64,000 bases of DNA from Agapetus fuscipes (taxonomy: Eukaryota; Arthropoda; Insecta; Trichoptera; Glossosomatidae): contig OX637337.1 in the NCBI GenBank assembly GCA_951799405.1, forward strand, positions 1,550,001-1,614,000. The letters are read 5' to 3'. The position numbers and the translations under genes are program-made. The notes beneath the pieces are model-generated. The model had not been told where the DNA came from and made no database searches. It saw nothing but the letters and a program-made list of their open reading frames with translations. Below, piece by piece: positions 21,042 through 31,424 of this stretch. Position 1 is the stretch's first letter. The number at the start of each line of letters is the position of its first letter.

Positions 21042-21067
21042 AGTTGAGAAAACACGGAAAAACTGAA

Positions 21068-21485
21068 TTTATGTCTAATCTAATCTAATCTAATCTAAGT
21101 TGCAAATATATGTAACATTAAAGACCCACTTTATGTGCATTTTCACAAACACACACGTATATAGTTCGCGCTTAAACATGCCGCATGTGGACCTACAATA
21201 TAAAAACCCGAATCTCAAATGAACATACACCCTGCAACTCTTGCCGACCTTCCCTGAAACAGGGGTGACATTGGAAAAGTGAACCAATTTCTACAGCTTG
21301 GGTGGTCAGCCGCATACCAACCTTTAAGTCAAGGAACATATACAACAAACTACATTTTTAAAATCAACAAATAATAATATGTATGGACATCAAAAACTAA
21401 ACAGAAAACAAATTCTAATTTAAAAAAACCCTAGCCGCCAACATTTCAGATCAACCGCCATTTCTTTCTGTCCTTACATACTTAT
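21068..21485 (-). repeat. S1 plus LINE A 3' UTR and coding end
   Basis: (TCTAA)n tail and S1 to 21336, then LINE A UTR and 'gatcaaccgccatttctttc', the reverse of the RKKWRLI codons. It is truncated there. Confidence 0.85.
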
Positions 21486-21789
21486 GTCCTTTCATACTTC
21501 TTTATTTTTGTACTTAATATACTTTCCTTGTGTACAAACATTATGTACTTAATTAATTAAATAACTTGAAACATTTTTGTAAATATTTTCTCGTAGTGAC
21601 AACTCTTAAGTTATATAATGTGATTTTTTTCCTTTTCAATTTAGAGAAAAAAAAGTTAAAACGCTTGATTTTTTTCATTACTGTCACTTTTTCACTAATA
21701 GCATAAAGTGTAAGAATAAAAAACGGCTAATTTCAGGTATAAAGCACAATCAACTTTCCAGGTAGATTAACGAGACATTCAGTGTTAGT
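21486..21789. other. No recognisable feature
   Basis: AT-rich, no family match. Confidence 0.45.
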
Positions 21790-21908
21790 ACATTTACACA
21801 AGAAGCGCAGGTGTTCTGGCCCCATTTTTCCTTAACGGGGGTGACTTTGGCAAAGGTGACCTAATTTGAAAGGTGTCGGAGCGTCATACTAACCTTTCAG
21901 TTAAGCCC
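21790..21908 (-). repeat. S1 module, 5' part
   Basis: Diverged copy with 'gggggtgactttggcaaagg' and 'ctttcagttaag'. The DNA from 21909 to 22345 shows no feature. Confidence 0.6.
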
Positions 21909-22347
21909 TTTAACTGAGGAGGTACGAAAATACTAATTGTTCTTGCTTGTTTGTTGTGTAAGTAAATAATTCATTTCAACTGTTCCTCCTCTCGAGGTCT
22001 GAAAGAAAACTTTGAAATTTGCAATTCAGGGCACAACCGCATTTGACACTTTTGAGTTTCAAAATGATACATTATTAAATAGTAATCCATCGGAAAATGA
22101 GTTCTATGAATAACGCTTAAAATATCATGAAACAAATTATTGTGTATGTTTTAAAAGGATAAATAAAGAATAAGGGTGTTACGGTTGTGTGTCGGTGTGT
22201 TTTACTTGTGTGAGTATGTCTGTGTCTCTAGATGTAGGTATTTAAATGTTTATAGGTACATGTTAAAAATTCAAATGGAAAAACAAAGATTAAATTCACT
22301 AAGGGTAAAAGAAAAACCGCTTTGTTTTAGATAACGTGAGTATATAT

Positions 22348-22590
22348 ATTTTAAGTTGGTACGAGGCTGACCACCCGTGCTGTAAAAATCGGTTCACTTT
22401 TGCCAATGCCACCCCGGTTCAGGGAACGGCGGCAGGAGTTGCAAGGTTTATGTCCATGTGAGGTTTTCTTTATTTGTATGCACACACGCAGAATGTGTAG
22501 GCGCGAACCTACATGTGCCTGTCTGTAGGCATGCATTTCATATGAGCCGTAAATGCTTACATATCCTTGCAGCTTAGATTATAGATTATA
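22348..22590 (+). repeat. S1 module, variant subfamily
   Basis: Full-length variant ('ttggtacgaggctgaccacc', 'ggcgcgaacctacatgtgcc'). The same variant appears at 61378. Confidence 0.8.
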
Positions 22591-22596
22591 GATAGA

Positions 22597-22957
22597 TACC
22601 ACAACCGGTTTCGCAAACATCCGTTTGCATCGTCAGGTGGTTAAATTAATACTAAATGGCTTAGTACGGAATCATCTTAGAGGGTGTCATTGCGTGAGGG
22701 TATGGGGAAGGGAGGGGGAGGGGTGCAGGATTTCCATATGTGAAGTTTGCATCATCTGGATAGATGAACGAACAAGGAGATAGAATCTATCCAGATGATG
22801 CAAACTTCACATAATGGCCATCCTGCACCCCCCCCCCCGTTCCCTCCCCCATACCCTCACACAATGACACCCTCTAAGATGATTCTGTACTAAGCCATTT
22901 AGTATTAATTTAACCACCTGACGATGCAAACGGATGTTTGCAAAACCGGTTGTGGTA
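22597..22957. mobile_element. 361-bp near-palindrome, inverted Penelope-like ends
   Basis: Two arms of about 165-170 bp with a short spacer (about 22762-22784) are almost perfectly complementary, down to TACCACAACCGGTTT at both tips. The outer ~42 bp of each arm is a hammerhead-like motif pointing inward from the tip (minus at 22599-22640, plus at 22914-22955). Inverted terminal duplications and hammerheads are known for Penelope-like retroelements. A large foldback MITE is the alternative. Confidence 0.7.
22914..22955 (+). ncRNA. Hammerhead-like motif, right arm
   Basis: CCAC-CTGACGA-T-[GCAAAC GGAT GTTTGC]-AAAA-CCGG-TT-GTGG. The left-arm twin keeps GAAA; here the first G is A, which should impair activity. 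Confidence 0.5.
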
Positions 22958-23110
22958 TAAAAATAATATATTTACTCACGTAATCGAAAACAAAGCTGTT
23001 GTTCTTTTATCTTTAATGATGAACGATTACAAAGTTAATGCCTCTGCAATCAATAAAATTTAATTCACTTTTTTGTTTTTTTTTTCTCAAACGTTAACAA
23101 TTAACAATTA

Positions 23111-23150
23111 TGCTCCTGAAGATGCCTTATAAGGCGAAAACGTTTGAGCA
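23111..23150 (+). ncRNA. Hammerhead-like motif, minimal type I
   Basis: TGCTC-CTGAAGA-T-[GCCTT AT AAGGC]-GAAA-ACGT-TT-GAGCA. All invariant core positions are present, and outer helix I pairs perfectly (TGCTC/GAGCA). One extra base precedes helix II. Confidence 0.55.
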
Positions 23151-23261
23151 AAAAATAAAATAAAAAGTGAATTGAAACTTTGTTTTCCCTATTGAATTTT
23201 TAAAAAATACAAAGGATTTTCAATGTGTGAACAGATATACACTTAAAAATAAGAGAAGGGA

Positions 23262-23400
23262 TACTTGCATTTGTTACCCCATTCTTTTGAAATGTCACCA
23301 ATCTAATCCAGCCCTAGTTTTCACGGTTTCCCTTTCCTCTTTTCCCTTTCACATTTCCTCTGTGTATACACTTTGTAGAAGTGTTTTTGGTTTAAGAATG
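23262..23400 (-). pseudogene. LINE B C-terminal fragment
   Basis: Collinear with 31600-31740 ('cccattcttttgaaatgtc', 'aatctaatccagcc', 'gtatacactttgtagaag'). Confidence 0.6.
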
Positions 23401-23473
23401 ATTTTGTTCACAGTAAGGAGATGTGAAAATCGAGACAGTATCGTTTTAATATTACAAAAAAAAATTAACTCAC

Positions 23474-24070
23474 CTGAGGTGCACTAAAGAGTGCGCTGAG
23501 AATCCACATTAAAATGATGACCTTCGTTCCCCTACTTCCAGTCGACAGGTTCTTCATTGGATATCTGACAGCCACAAATCTATCCACCCCAACCAGAACC
23601 ATGATGAAGGTGCTCAGATACAGCGAGAACATCTGAGAAAACTTGAAGAGCTTGCAAGCAATGTTACCAGCCAGCCAAGCAACTGTATAACTCCAAGCTG
23701 CTTCTCCAGTCAAACAGAAAACAGTCACCAAAAGATCCGCGATGGACAAGTGAAGAATCAGAGCGTATATAGCACTGCACGATGTCCTTGAAAACCTTCT
23801 GATCCTCTGGCTTTTTCTGATGCTGTAAATGGTTGCTAGGTTGCCAAGAAGCGAAAAGAATGCTATGATGCTCAGAACGATAACTCTGGTGATTGCTGCG
23901 TTTGTCAGCGTTGGAGCGTGTTCTAGGCAGTAATCTGTGGAGTTATATGGAATTATGGCCCCTTCTGAGACACTTGTATTCAAAGAGTCGAATAGAGTGC
24001 CATTTATGGTTCCGTGAATGCATTCTTCGGTGCCAATCAGGTTTTCAGTGCCGCTCGATCCGACATCCAT
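23474..24070 (-). CDS. CrzR: Corazonin receptor, first coding exon
   Basis: 199 codons of a class A neuropeptide GPCR. The extracellular N-terminus carries sequons at N23, N31 and N43. TM1 contains G76-N77, TM2 LSIADLL (D112), the extracellular-loop/TM3 cysteine is C139, and the TM3 end is DRF (163-165), a DRY variant. The blocks SAIYALILHLSIADLLVTVF, GEAAWSYTV and QMFSLYLST match insect corazonin receptors much better than AKH receptors, as recalled. The ATG at 24070 is in context CAAAATGG. A T-rich tract and AG at 24088-24089 mark a 5' acceptor. The exon ends in TM4 at CAG/GTGAGT (donor G at 23473, phase 0). No downstream exon is seen to position 1, so the intron exceeds 23 kb or the gene leaves the window. 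Confidence 0.92.
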
Positions 24071-24087
24071 TTTGGCGAATTTTGGCA
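24071..24087 (-). promoter_or_regulatory. 5' UTR stub and splice acceptor of the receptor exon
   Basis: Upstream on the minus strand is TTTTTTTTTAATTAG followed by 17 nt to the ATG, implying a non-coding first exon farther upstream (higher coordinates). Confidence 0.65.
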
Positions 24088-24129
24088 CTAATTAAAAAAA
24101 AATTGAAAATGTTTTTTTGCAGTTAAACG

Positions 24130-25364
24130 CTCACATTTTGAGTTTGAGTTATAAAATCTTATTAAGGTGCACTAATATAGAACATGTTATTTCATTTTCA
24201 GAACTGCCTTAGGTTTTTTTAAGCATGAAAAAAATCACCACTATGTATTCAATTATTTTACAAGTACACTAAAAAAAATTCACACGTTTATGGTTAACTT
24301 TTTAAAATAACTTTACTTTATATTCACGTAGGTATTTTTTTATGATATTTGTAAAAAAAAAAAAAATTAATTTCAAATTAAGGTATTTTTCACTTTCACA
24401 CTTAAATCTTGGAGTAAAGATAATCTGAAACAAGAAAACAAATACGTTAGTGAAAAATAATTTTCAAACAATTTTGATTTTAATTACATTTAAATGAAAT
24501 TGACACAGTTTTAACTTTGTTTAATTTATTGTCTAATTATAAATTAATTTTTCCCTTGGTAACAATTTACCTACTTATATAGAAAAAATTATACAAAATC
24601 ATTTTTATTTTTATTTGTGGGGAATCGAACCAATCATATTCCGATGACGAGTATGAAGTAGTATCCGGTTTAACCTAGACTAAACATCTGAGCTACAATA
24701 TTAAGCATAAGTCATTTATTATTACATCAAAGTATTTAATACGAAAATATTATACTTTGTACTTACAAAAAATATATACGTTTGTCAATAACATCCAATA
24801 TTAGATTTACTCACTCATCTCCTTGAAATTCATGAAATAAATTTTCTTATGAGCAAAAAAAAGATACCAGCAACAAAAATGAGCAAATCACACTTTTTTA
24901 TTGGAATCAATAATTTTATTCTGAGAAAAAATTATTAGGAAAAAACGTATGAGATGGATTTTATGAAACAAAATCTGAAGTATCAATGAAATGTGTCCAA
25001 ATTGATCAATAAAGAAAAATGTATGAAAAAAAGTGAGAATGTATTCGTGAGCCAAAAGTCGTGTTGTGTATAACAAATATGACCCAGAAAAATAATGTTT
25101 TTTGTCATAAATCCTTATTAATATAATGCAGAGTCAAAACAAACAAAGGTCAAAATATGACATTTAGTTTTACCCAAAGCGTCTTTTCTTCTTTTTTGCA
25201 TTTATATTGGTATTTTATCTGTTTGAAAGACAGCGCTGGCAAAAGTTGTTCAAGGAACCCACGTATGTTTATCTAACGAGCTGTCGATATGATGGTATGT
25301 AAATTAAAGCATTTTTTCCGTTAGTTCATGCTTAGTTCTTTGTTTCATTTTTAGATCTTCTCGG
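24130..25364. other. AT-rich probable intron
   Basis: No shared repeat family apart from a tRNA-like pseudogene near 24620-24700 on the minus strand (box A 'tagctcagatg', box B 'ggttcgattcc'). Confidence 0.5.
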
Positions 25365-26090
25365 TGTTTCTTTTTCATCAGAGCCGAAATATCAAGACGC
25401 CATCTCATCTCGAACCACTTCGGCCTTCCGGCGACTAGGCGTACTATACAGAGCTCGTAGATTTTTCACTTCTATATAAATCTCAAATCCGTCCAATTAT
25501 AGAGTATAACAGCCATCTCTGGTCCAGTATACCAAAGAGGCTGTGTGACTAACTTGATTCTGTGCAAAGAAGAGCGGGGAAGCTGATTGATGATCCCATT
25601 CTCACAGGCAACCTACACTCTCTTGAGCACAGAAGGAAAGTTGGAATGATCAGTCTCTTCTATAGGTACTACAACGGCGTCTGCTCTGATGATATATCCT
25701 CACTTATACCCCCTCCTCTCGTCACAACAAGGGCAACTCGTAGAACGGCTCACATTCAACCATTTGCAGTCGATATCAAAACTATGAGAACTTGGTGTTT
25801 TCACGACTCATTCCTCTGCCAAACTGCCCGCTTATGGAATGAGTTACCGATATCTGTGTTTCCATCCCAATTTAACCTTGCCCTTTTTAAATCCAATATC
25901 AATCGCCATTTCCTCTCAGTGTGTCAAAACAAAGCAATGCCACACACACCACAGCACTGCGCAGCTAACGACCCTGCAACCGGACATAGACAACTGCCAC
26001 ATAACCAACACCTCTGCGGCACTATAACAAGTGTCATAGACCCTTAGAGTGTCTCGAATCTAGGGAGTCTCCCGCATAGGCTTTCTTAAA
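25365..26090 (+). pseudogene. CR1-like LINE, 3' end with poly(A)
   Basis: The open frame 25562-26047 reads QRRAGKLIDDP, LEHRRKVGMISLFYRYYNG, TRATRRTAHIQPF and CQTARLWNELPISVFPS..FNLALFKSNINRHF, the C-terminus of CR1/Jockey-group reverse transcriptases. A 3' UTR follows ('acacctctgcggcactata', 'gtgtcatagacccttagag', 'agggagtctcccgca') and a poly(A) at 26083. The same UTR end is the tail of the T1b SINEs (30047, 49182, 60462). Confidence 0.88.
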
Positions 26091-26104
26091 AAAAAAAAAA
26101 AATA

Positions 26105-26352
26105 ATGAGCGCTATTTTTGTGTGAGTCACACCTCGAGAGCCCTCTGCGAGCTTGGTCTTCGCTAAAGAAAGCGCCAATTCGTAAACAAGACCCAGTTGC
26201 TGTAAGGCTGGATGGACCTTTGGCGACTGGTGTTAGGTAAAGGTATATGAATTTTCAACCCAGCAAAAAGCATATTTGAAAATTTCGCTCAAACGCACAA
26301 CCTTCCATTTACGAGTCCAAAGAGTTACCACTAGACTGCGGACCGGTCAAAA
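26105..26352 (-). repeat. T1 SINE, full but old
   Basis: Runs from the T1 3' end to 'ctgcggaccggtc', immediately after the CR1-like poly(A). The tRNA head is diverged. Confidence 0.75.
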
Positions 26353-26489
26353 GTCTGAAATATAATAAATATACGAAAGCCAAATAAACATCCTTCTGTG
26401 TTATTCCATATTTTTATGTCATTTTCTACAAAAAATCAAAATTACCAGTTTTGGTTCTATACAACTCTCATGTGGGACTGTAATACATA

Positions 26490-27013
26490 ATATGTCCATG
26501 AAAATGAAACGGCTTATTTGAAAACATATCGACGGTTTAAAGGAAGTAGGGCATAAGCGACGTTTTGGTCAAAAATGAGTTATGAATGCTATCCTACATA
26601 AAATTTTCCGCTCTTTCTAATACGCTCACTCCCATGGCTCTACAATGATTTTTTTTGGTGTTTATACCCAAGCAAAGAACTCTGTTTTCTATGGTTTTGG
26701 TGTGACCGACAAGATTTAGGCCTTTTTTGTCCTAAAGGCGTTTGTGACACAAAAAAATCGTAAAACATCGCAAAACCACATTAATAGGAATGCCTATAAA
26801 TGTCTTTATTTTTTTAATTTTAGAGCTGTCTTGATTTTAACGATATGATAAAATAAAAAAAAAGTAATGCTTATATCTCTATGCTATGCTTATGGTTATA
26901 TCTCAAACTTAAAACTGCTCTCCTGAAAAAATTAGTCTATGTCACTTATGCCCTACTGTCTTTTAACCGTTGATATGTCCATGAAAATGAAACGGCTTAT
27001 TTGGAAGCATATC
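26490..27013. mobile_element. TIR element flanked by 41-bp direct repeats
   Basis: Direct repeats 26490-26530 and 26973-27013 ('atgtccatgaaaatgaaacg' onward) differ at only two bases. Just inside are inverted termini CGACGGTTTAAAGGAAGTAG / CTACTGTCTTTTAACCGTTG. The interior has no coding frame. The direct repeats are too long for an ordinary target duplication. Confidence 0.6.
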
Positions 27014-27226
27014 CTTGAGTAAGCATAAAAAGACGTACATGATGCTAGGGAGTATTGAACACGTCTCTCATATTCAAATGTGACGGCTTGTTCATTTGTG
27101 GGTATTTGAATTTGTGCGATATTTGAGAATTCTCCAGCACGTTCCCCAGGACAGTAATAAGGAGAGCAATATTGAAAAAAAACGTGTGAAGAAATAAGTT
27201 CACACTTTCAAGTAGACAGGACAGTA

Positions 27227-27879
27227 CGCTCCCCCAGTTCTTGTTTGCTGTATAGACCATGTTATGTTATTTTAAAATAACATAGAAAGAACATTCTCGA
27301 AGTGTACAGTGTGTTTTGTGGGCCGAACGGAGCCGAACGGTCACGGAAGCGGCCGAACTGCGCCGTGCGATCTAATTAGGCCGTCGCTCATCAGTTCTCG
27401 GCAAGATGTGAAGAGAGTCAGACGTCGGCGACCAAGCACCAAGTGGTGCAAGAGGGGGCATTACCATGGAGCTCCCTCCTTCCCATCTACTTGGATTTCC
27501 TGCCATCAAGGCACCCGCCTTGTGGACTATACGACCCTTCCCAAAATACAAGTAAGCAACACATGGAAAGAACCCCACGCCCTAAGAGTGTTGCTGATGA
27601 TAGCTAGCCGGATGTAAGTATCCTGGAGATACCTTTCCATTTTAAATATAACAACCAATGCTGTCTAATATTACTTTTTAATGCAGTTGTCTTAAGAATC
27701 AAATTCTACACAATCTGAGCTAAGAAAAAACGTAAAACTCGATAATCTGACAGTTGTTTTAAATATTTTTCAAATCAAATTCGTGTTTTCATAAGACACA
27801 TTGGTCCAGCACACATGCAAACATTGCTCATGTAAAATTAGCTTTATGGTCTATACGGCAAACAATTACTAAGGCAGCG
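27227..27879. mobile_element. MITE A carrying a ~410-bp GC-rich insert
   Basis: Termini and 4-bp duplication 'agta' (27223-27226 and 27880-27883) define a MITE A copy. Between about 27262 and 27670 lies extra DNA absent from the 260-bp copy at 20782. Part of it (27310-27620) is far GC-richer than its surroundings, with an open frame on each strand but no recognised domain and a donor-like GTAAGTAT at 27615. Confidence 0.75.
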
Positions 27880-27883
27880 AGTA

Positions 27884-28300
27884 GTTTTAAGTGTATTGAT
27901 GTCGCTAAAGACATGAAAATTTAATATTTTGATGGATTTAAATGCTGCAGAAAAGATAATTTTGCACGGATGCAAGCCATAGAGTAATCTATGATGCAAG
28001 CCCATAACTCTCATGACGCAATTTACAATTAACGCGAGTAAGCTACACACATATTGCAACTATTTTTGTTTTTTATTGTAGCAAATTTTTCTAGTTAAGT
28101 AAGTACAACTTCTACATCTCTTGTTATGTCATGTCAGAGTGCACGAATGAATTTGATTACTATTTCCTTGAATTCATAAATGTCTCTACTTTCTGATGGT
28201 AATTTATTATATTCATCAAATCCACTGTGCACAACGCCTCTTTCATATTTCAGTGTTTTTACTTTCATCTTTCTTGAATCATTTTTCCCTCTTGTATCAT
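27884..28300. other. No recognisable feature
   Basis: AT-rich, no shared family. Confidence 0.45.
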
Positions 28301-28305
28301 GATTC

Positions 28306-28603
28306 TTGGACCGGTCCGTAGTCCAGTGGCAACACTTCGGACTCGTAAATGCAAGGTTGTGGATTCGGATCCCGGCGGAGCACAAAAATATAACATTTAT
28401 ATTTCGAATGTGCTCTTCGCTGAGTTGAAAAATTCATAAACCTTTACCAAAGACCGGTCACTGAAAGGTCCATCCAACCTTACAACAACTGGGTCTTGCT
28501 TGAGAATTGGCGCTTTCTACAGCGACGACCAAGCTCGCAGAGGACTCTTGAGGTGTGATACACACAAAAACAGCGCTCACCAAATAAATCATCCTAATAC
28601 TAC
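28306..28603 (+). repeat. T1 SINE, reference copy
   Basis: The head is 'cttggaccggtccgtag', box A 'tagtccagtggcaac' and box B 'ggattcggatccc', followed by 'cggcggagcacaaaaatat', 'gtgctcttcgctgagttg', 'aagaccggtcactgaaagg', 'gggtcttgcttgagaattgg', 'cagcgacgaccaagctcgc', 'gtgtgatacacacaaaaac' and a 3' end 'aaataaatcatcctaata' with a short (ATT/ACT)n tail. About 300 bp; about 15 copies or parts in the window. Confidence 0.85.
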
Positions 28604-28886
28604 TACTACTGCGTTGTGTACAAAGGGGTCACATATGGCACGTGAACCAAATAATTACTTTTACAGATAAAAGCGCTGGTTCCAACGACTTTGATTGAAA
28701 TGGGAGCTACCCAAATTCGAGGGGGCTGGTACTCATTTATTTTTAAGACTGAGTAAACTTTTACAACTACTTTTATTTCGGGTTTGAAAAAAACACTGAA
28801 ACGGCAAATCATTTCTGACATCCTTGAATTTAACTCTCCGGTATGCAACGCAATCATTCTACTTACTAAGATATCGACTAAGCAGC
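28604..28886 (-). repeat. T2 SINE, full, diverged
   Basis: Abuts the T1 tail. Ends in a degenerate tRNA head ('atcattctacttactaag'). Confidence 0.75.
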
Positions 28887-28895
28887 TATTTTGTC

Positions 28896-29112
28896 ACTAA
28901 ATCTAAATCTAAATCTTAGTTGCAAAGATATGTATCATTTAAGATTTATATTAAATGCATTCCCACAAGCAGACATGTATAATTTCGCGCTAACACATGC
29001 CGCATGTGGACCTGCAATATAAAAACCCAATCTCAAATGAACATAAGCTCTGCAACACTTGCCGACCTTCCTTGAAACAGGGGTGACATTGGCAAAGTGA
29101 ACCATTATTCAT
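28896..29112 (-). repeat. S1 module with (AAATCT)n tail
   Basis: The tail unit is TCTAAA here rather than TCTAA. Confidence 0.85.
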
Positions 29113-29635
29113 CCACATTATACATTATTTTTTATATTCTTTTTTGATACATTATTTTTCTCACGATGTGGAGAAAAATAATGTTTGTGCCAGTTTGACA
29201 TTTTTTGTTGATGTTATTAATTATACTTCTTGAAATGAAAGTAAAAAGAAATCCTAGAAAAATGGCATCCTCAAAGAAAATATTGCGATGTTGCACATAA
29301 TATTTTTTTACTAAGCTACTATCTCCAAAGGCTTGTTCACTGGCTGTGTCAGAACATTGCGTCCTAAGGCAGTGCTATTGAGAGGGAAAGCAAAACGAGA
29401 AGGAAGAGACGCTCATATGGAAAATGGAAAATATCGGTCTTCACAGTTCTTACTAAACTACTAAGCGAAAGTGAGTACGAGAGTGAAAGTATACGAAAAG
29501 TTACTGACAAAATCTGGAAAAGTACTAAATTACTATCCCCAAAGACTTGGAAGGTCGGCTTTGTACGAAAAATACTACCCAGGACAGTGGTATCTGGAGT
29601 GAAGGGTAACAAGACGGAATAGAACTGCAACTGCA

Positions 29636-29935
29636 ACTAAGCTACACATATAGTGTAACTTCTTGCCTGCGTTATCCCCGAAGGGATCGCATGTGGCGAG
29701 TTGAACCTATTTATTTTTACAGGTAAGGGAGCTAACCGTGGGGGTTTCCCAGCTCCCGAGAGGGCTGGTACTCATTTCTTGTGAAGGCTGAGTACGCCTT
29801 GCCGGTATTTTATTTTGGGGTTTGAAATAAACACCGAAACGGGAAATAATTTCTGACACCCTCGTTGGGATTCGAACCCGAGCTCACGGCATGGAATGTA
29901 AGCACTCTACCAACTGAGCTTTCGACCGGACATGC
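29636..29935 (-). repeat. T2 SINE, full
   Basis: Intact boxes on the minus strand ('gggattcgaacccgagctca' reversed, 'taccaactgagctt' reversed). Confidence 0.88.
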
Positions 29936-30046
29936 TGACTTTGTAGGAATAATACTACCCAGGACAGTGGTATCTGGAGTAAAGGATAATAAGATGGAAT
30001 AGAAATAATACTTATGGAATATTATTTTATGACTATCCTCAAACAC

Positions 30047-30369
30047 TTGGACCGGTCCGTAGTCCATAGTGGCAACACTTCGGTCTCGTAAATGGAAGGT
30101 TGTGGATTCGGATCCCGGCGGAGCACAAAAAATATACCATTTATATTTCGAATGTGCTCTTCGCTGGGTTGAAAAATTCATAAAACCTTTACCAATGACC
30201 GTCACCAAAGGTCCATCCAGCCTTACAGCAACTGGGTCTTGCTTGAGTATTGGCGCTTTGTAGCGACGACCAAGCTCGTACACCTCTGCGGCACTACAAA
30301 AAGTGTCATAGACCCCTAGAGTCCTTAGAATCTAGGGAGTCTCCCGCACAGGATTTCTTAAAAAAAAAA
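30047..30369 (+). repeat. T1b: T1 SINE fused to CR1-like LINE tail
   Basis: T1 head and body to about 30266 ('cgacgaccaagctcgta'), then directly 'cacctctgcggcacta', 'gtgtcatagacccctagag' and poly(A), i.e. the last ~100 bp of the CR1-like element at 25365-26090. The identical junction recurs at 49266 and 60549, so it is a SINE subtype, not a chance insertion. Confidence 0.85.
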
Positions 30370-30952
30370 AAAAAAAAACACTTGCAGGCTGGCTTTGTGG
30401 GAATGCCACATCCCAAAGCAGTGCTATTGAGAGTACAGGAAAACAAGAAAGAAAAGGCATCCATATGGAAAATTAGTGAATAGCTATCCCGAAAGACTTG
30501 AAAACTGGCTTTGTAGGAACATCAACAAATTAACAATGAAGGAACTTATGAAAGAGAGATAATTCGTCGTATCACCATTGCCAAAAGTGTCATGATCGCT
30601 TAACTTAACTATCTGAGTCTGTATGTATATTAGAACGACGTATGGATGCGTAGATTAATGTATCTGTGTATTGTTTCTTTTATGTCTGCAATATTATATG
30701 TATTGTGACGTTATGGTGTTTCACTGTCAGTCCTGTATATATTTGTTAAATAAATAAACAAATGTCTAAGCTGGATTAAATATGGCAGGGGCGTGCATCC
30801 CATACAGGCACATGCACCTAATAGGTAGGCAAAATATTAAGTTGGGGAAAAAGTTTCTTCGCATTTTATATGAAAATTCAAGTCTTTTTTTTTTCAAAGT
30901 TAATTTACATTTAATTACAGTACAGAAAGGAAATAAAAAAGAAAATGCATTC

Positions 30953-31250
30953 ATCTTGGACCGGTCCGTAGTCCAGTGGCAGCACTTCAGACTCGCAAAT
31001 GGAAGGTTGTGGATTCGAATCCCGGCGGAGCACAAAAATATACCATTTATATTTCCAAATGTGCTCTTCGCTGGGTGAAAAATTCATAAACCGTTACCAA
31101 AGACCGGTCACTAAAATGTCCATCCAAGCTTAAAACAACTGGGTCTTGCTTGAGAATTAGCGCTTTCTACAGCGACGACCAAGCTCGCAGAGGGCTCTTG
31201 CGGTGTGATACACACAAACACAGCACTCACCAAATAAATCATCCTAATAT
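30953..31250 (+). repeat. T1 SINE, full
   Basis: Starts at 'catcttggaccggtccg', the same linker that follows 5S sequence at 55181, so this copy may begin just after a lost 5S part. Confidence 0.85.
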
Positions 31251-31424
31251 GTATATATATATTTTTTTTATGGAAAGTGACTAAAAAACTATCCCCACAT
31301 ACTTGCACACTGGTTTTGTGGGAATGTCGCGTCCCAAGGCAATGCTATCTGAAGTGTAAGGAAAGGCGGCCATATGGAAAATGAATGTGTGTCACGTCGC
31401 ACATTCGACAGCTTCCCTCATGTT

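Larger units (their letters stand above)
29300..31390. repeat. Degenerate ~100-bp repeat unit broken up by SINEs
   Basis: The unit 'ctatccccaaagacttg..aggctggctttgtgggaat', then 'ccaaggcagtgctat' and 'catatggaaaatg', recurs at about 29307, 29526, 29930, 30379, 30478 and 31277. Between units lie T2 (29636-29935), T1b (30047-30369) and T1 (30953-31250). It looks like a decayed minisatellite or tandem array used as SINE targets. Confidence 0.6.

Noticed and set aside
21090..21287. Recurring open frame MVHFSNVTPVSGKVGKSCRVYVHLRFGF... seen at many places
   Set aside because: It is one reading frame of the S1 repeat. Copies carry stops and indels at random and S1 is the non-coding 3' end of a LINE.
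27309..27617. 102-codon plus-strand frame as a host gene
   Set aside because: Lies inside a MITE A copy, has no recognised domain, and competes with an opposite-strand frame. Kept as a cargo finding only.
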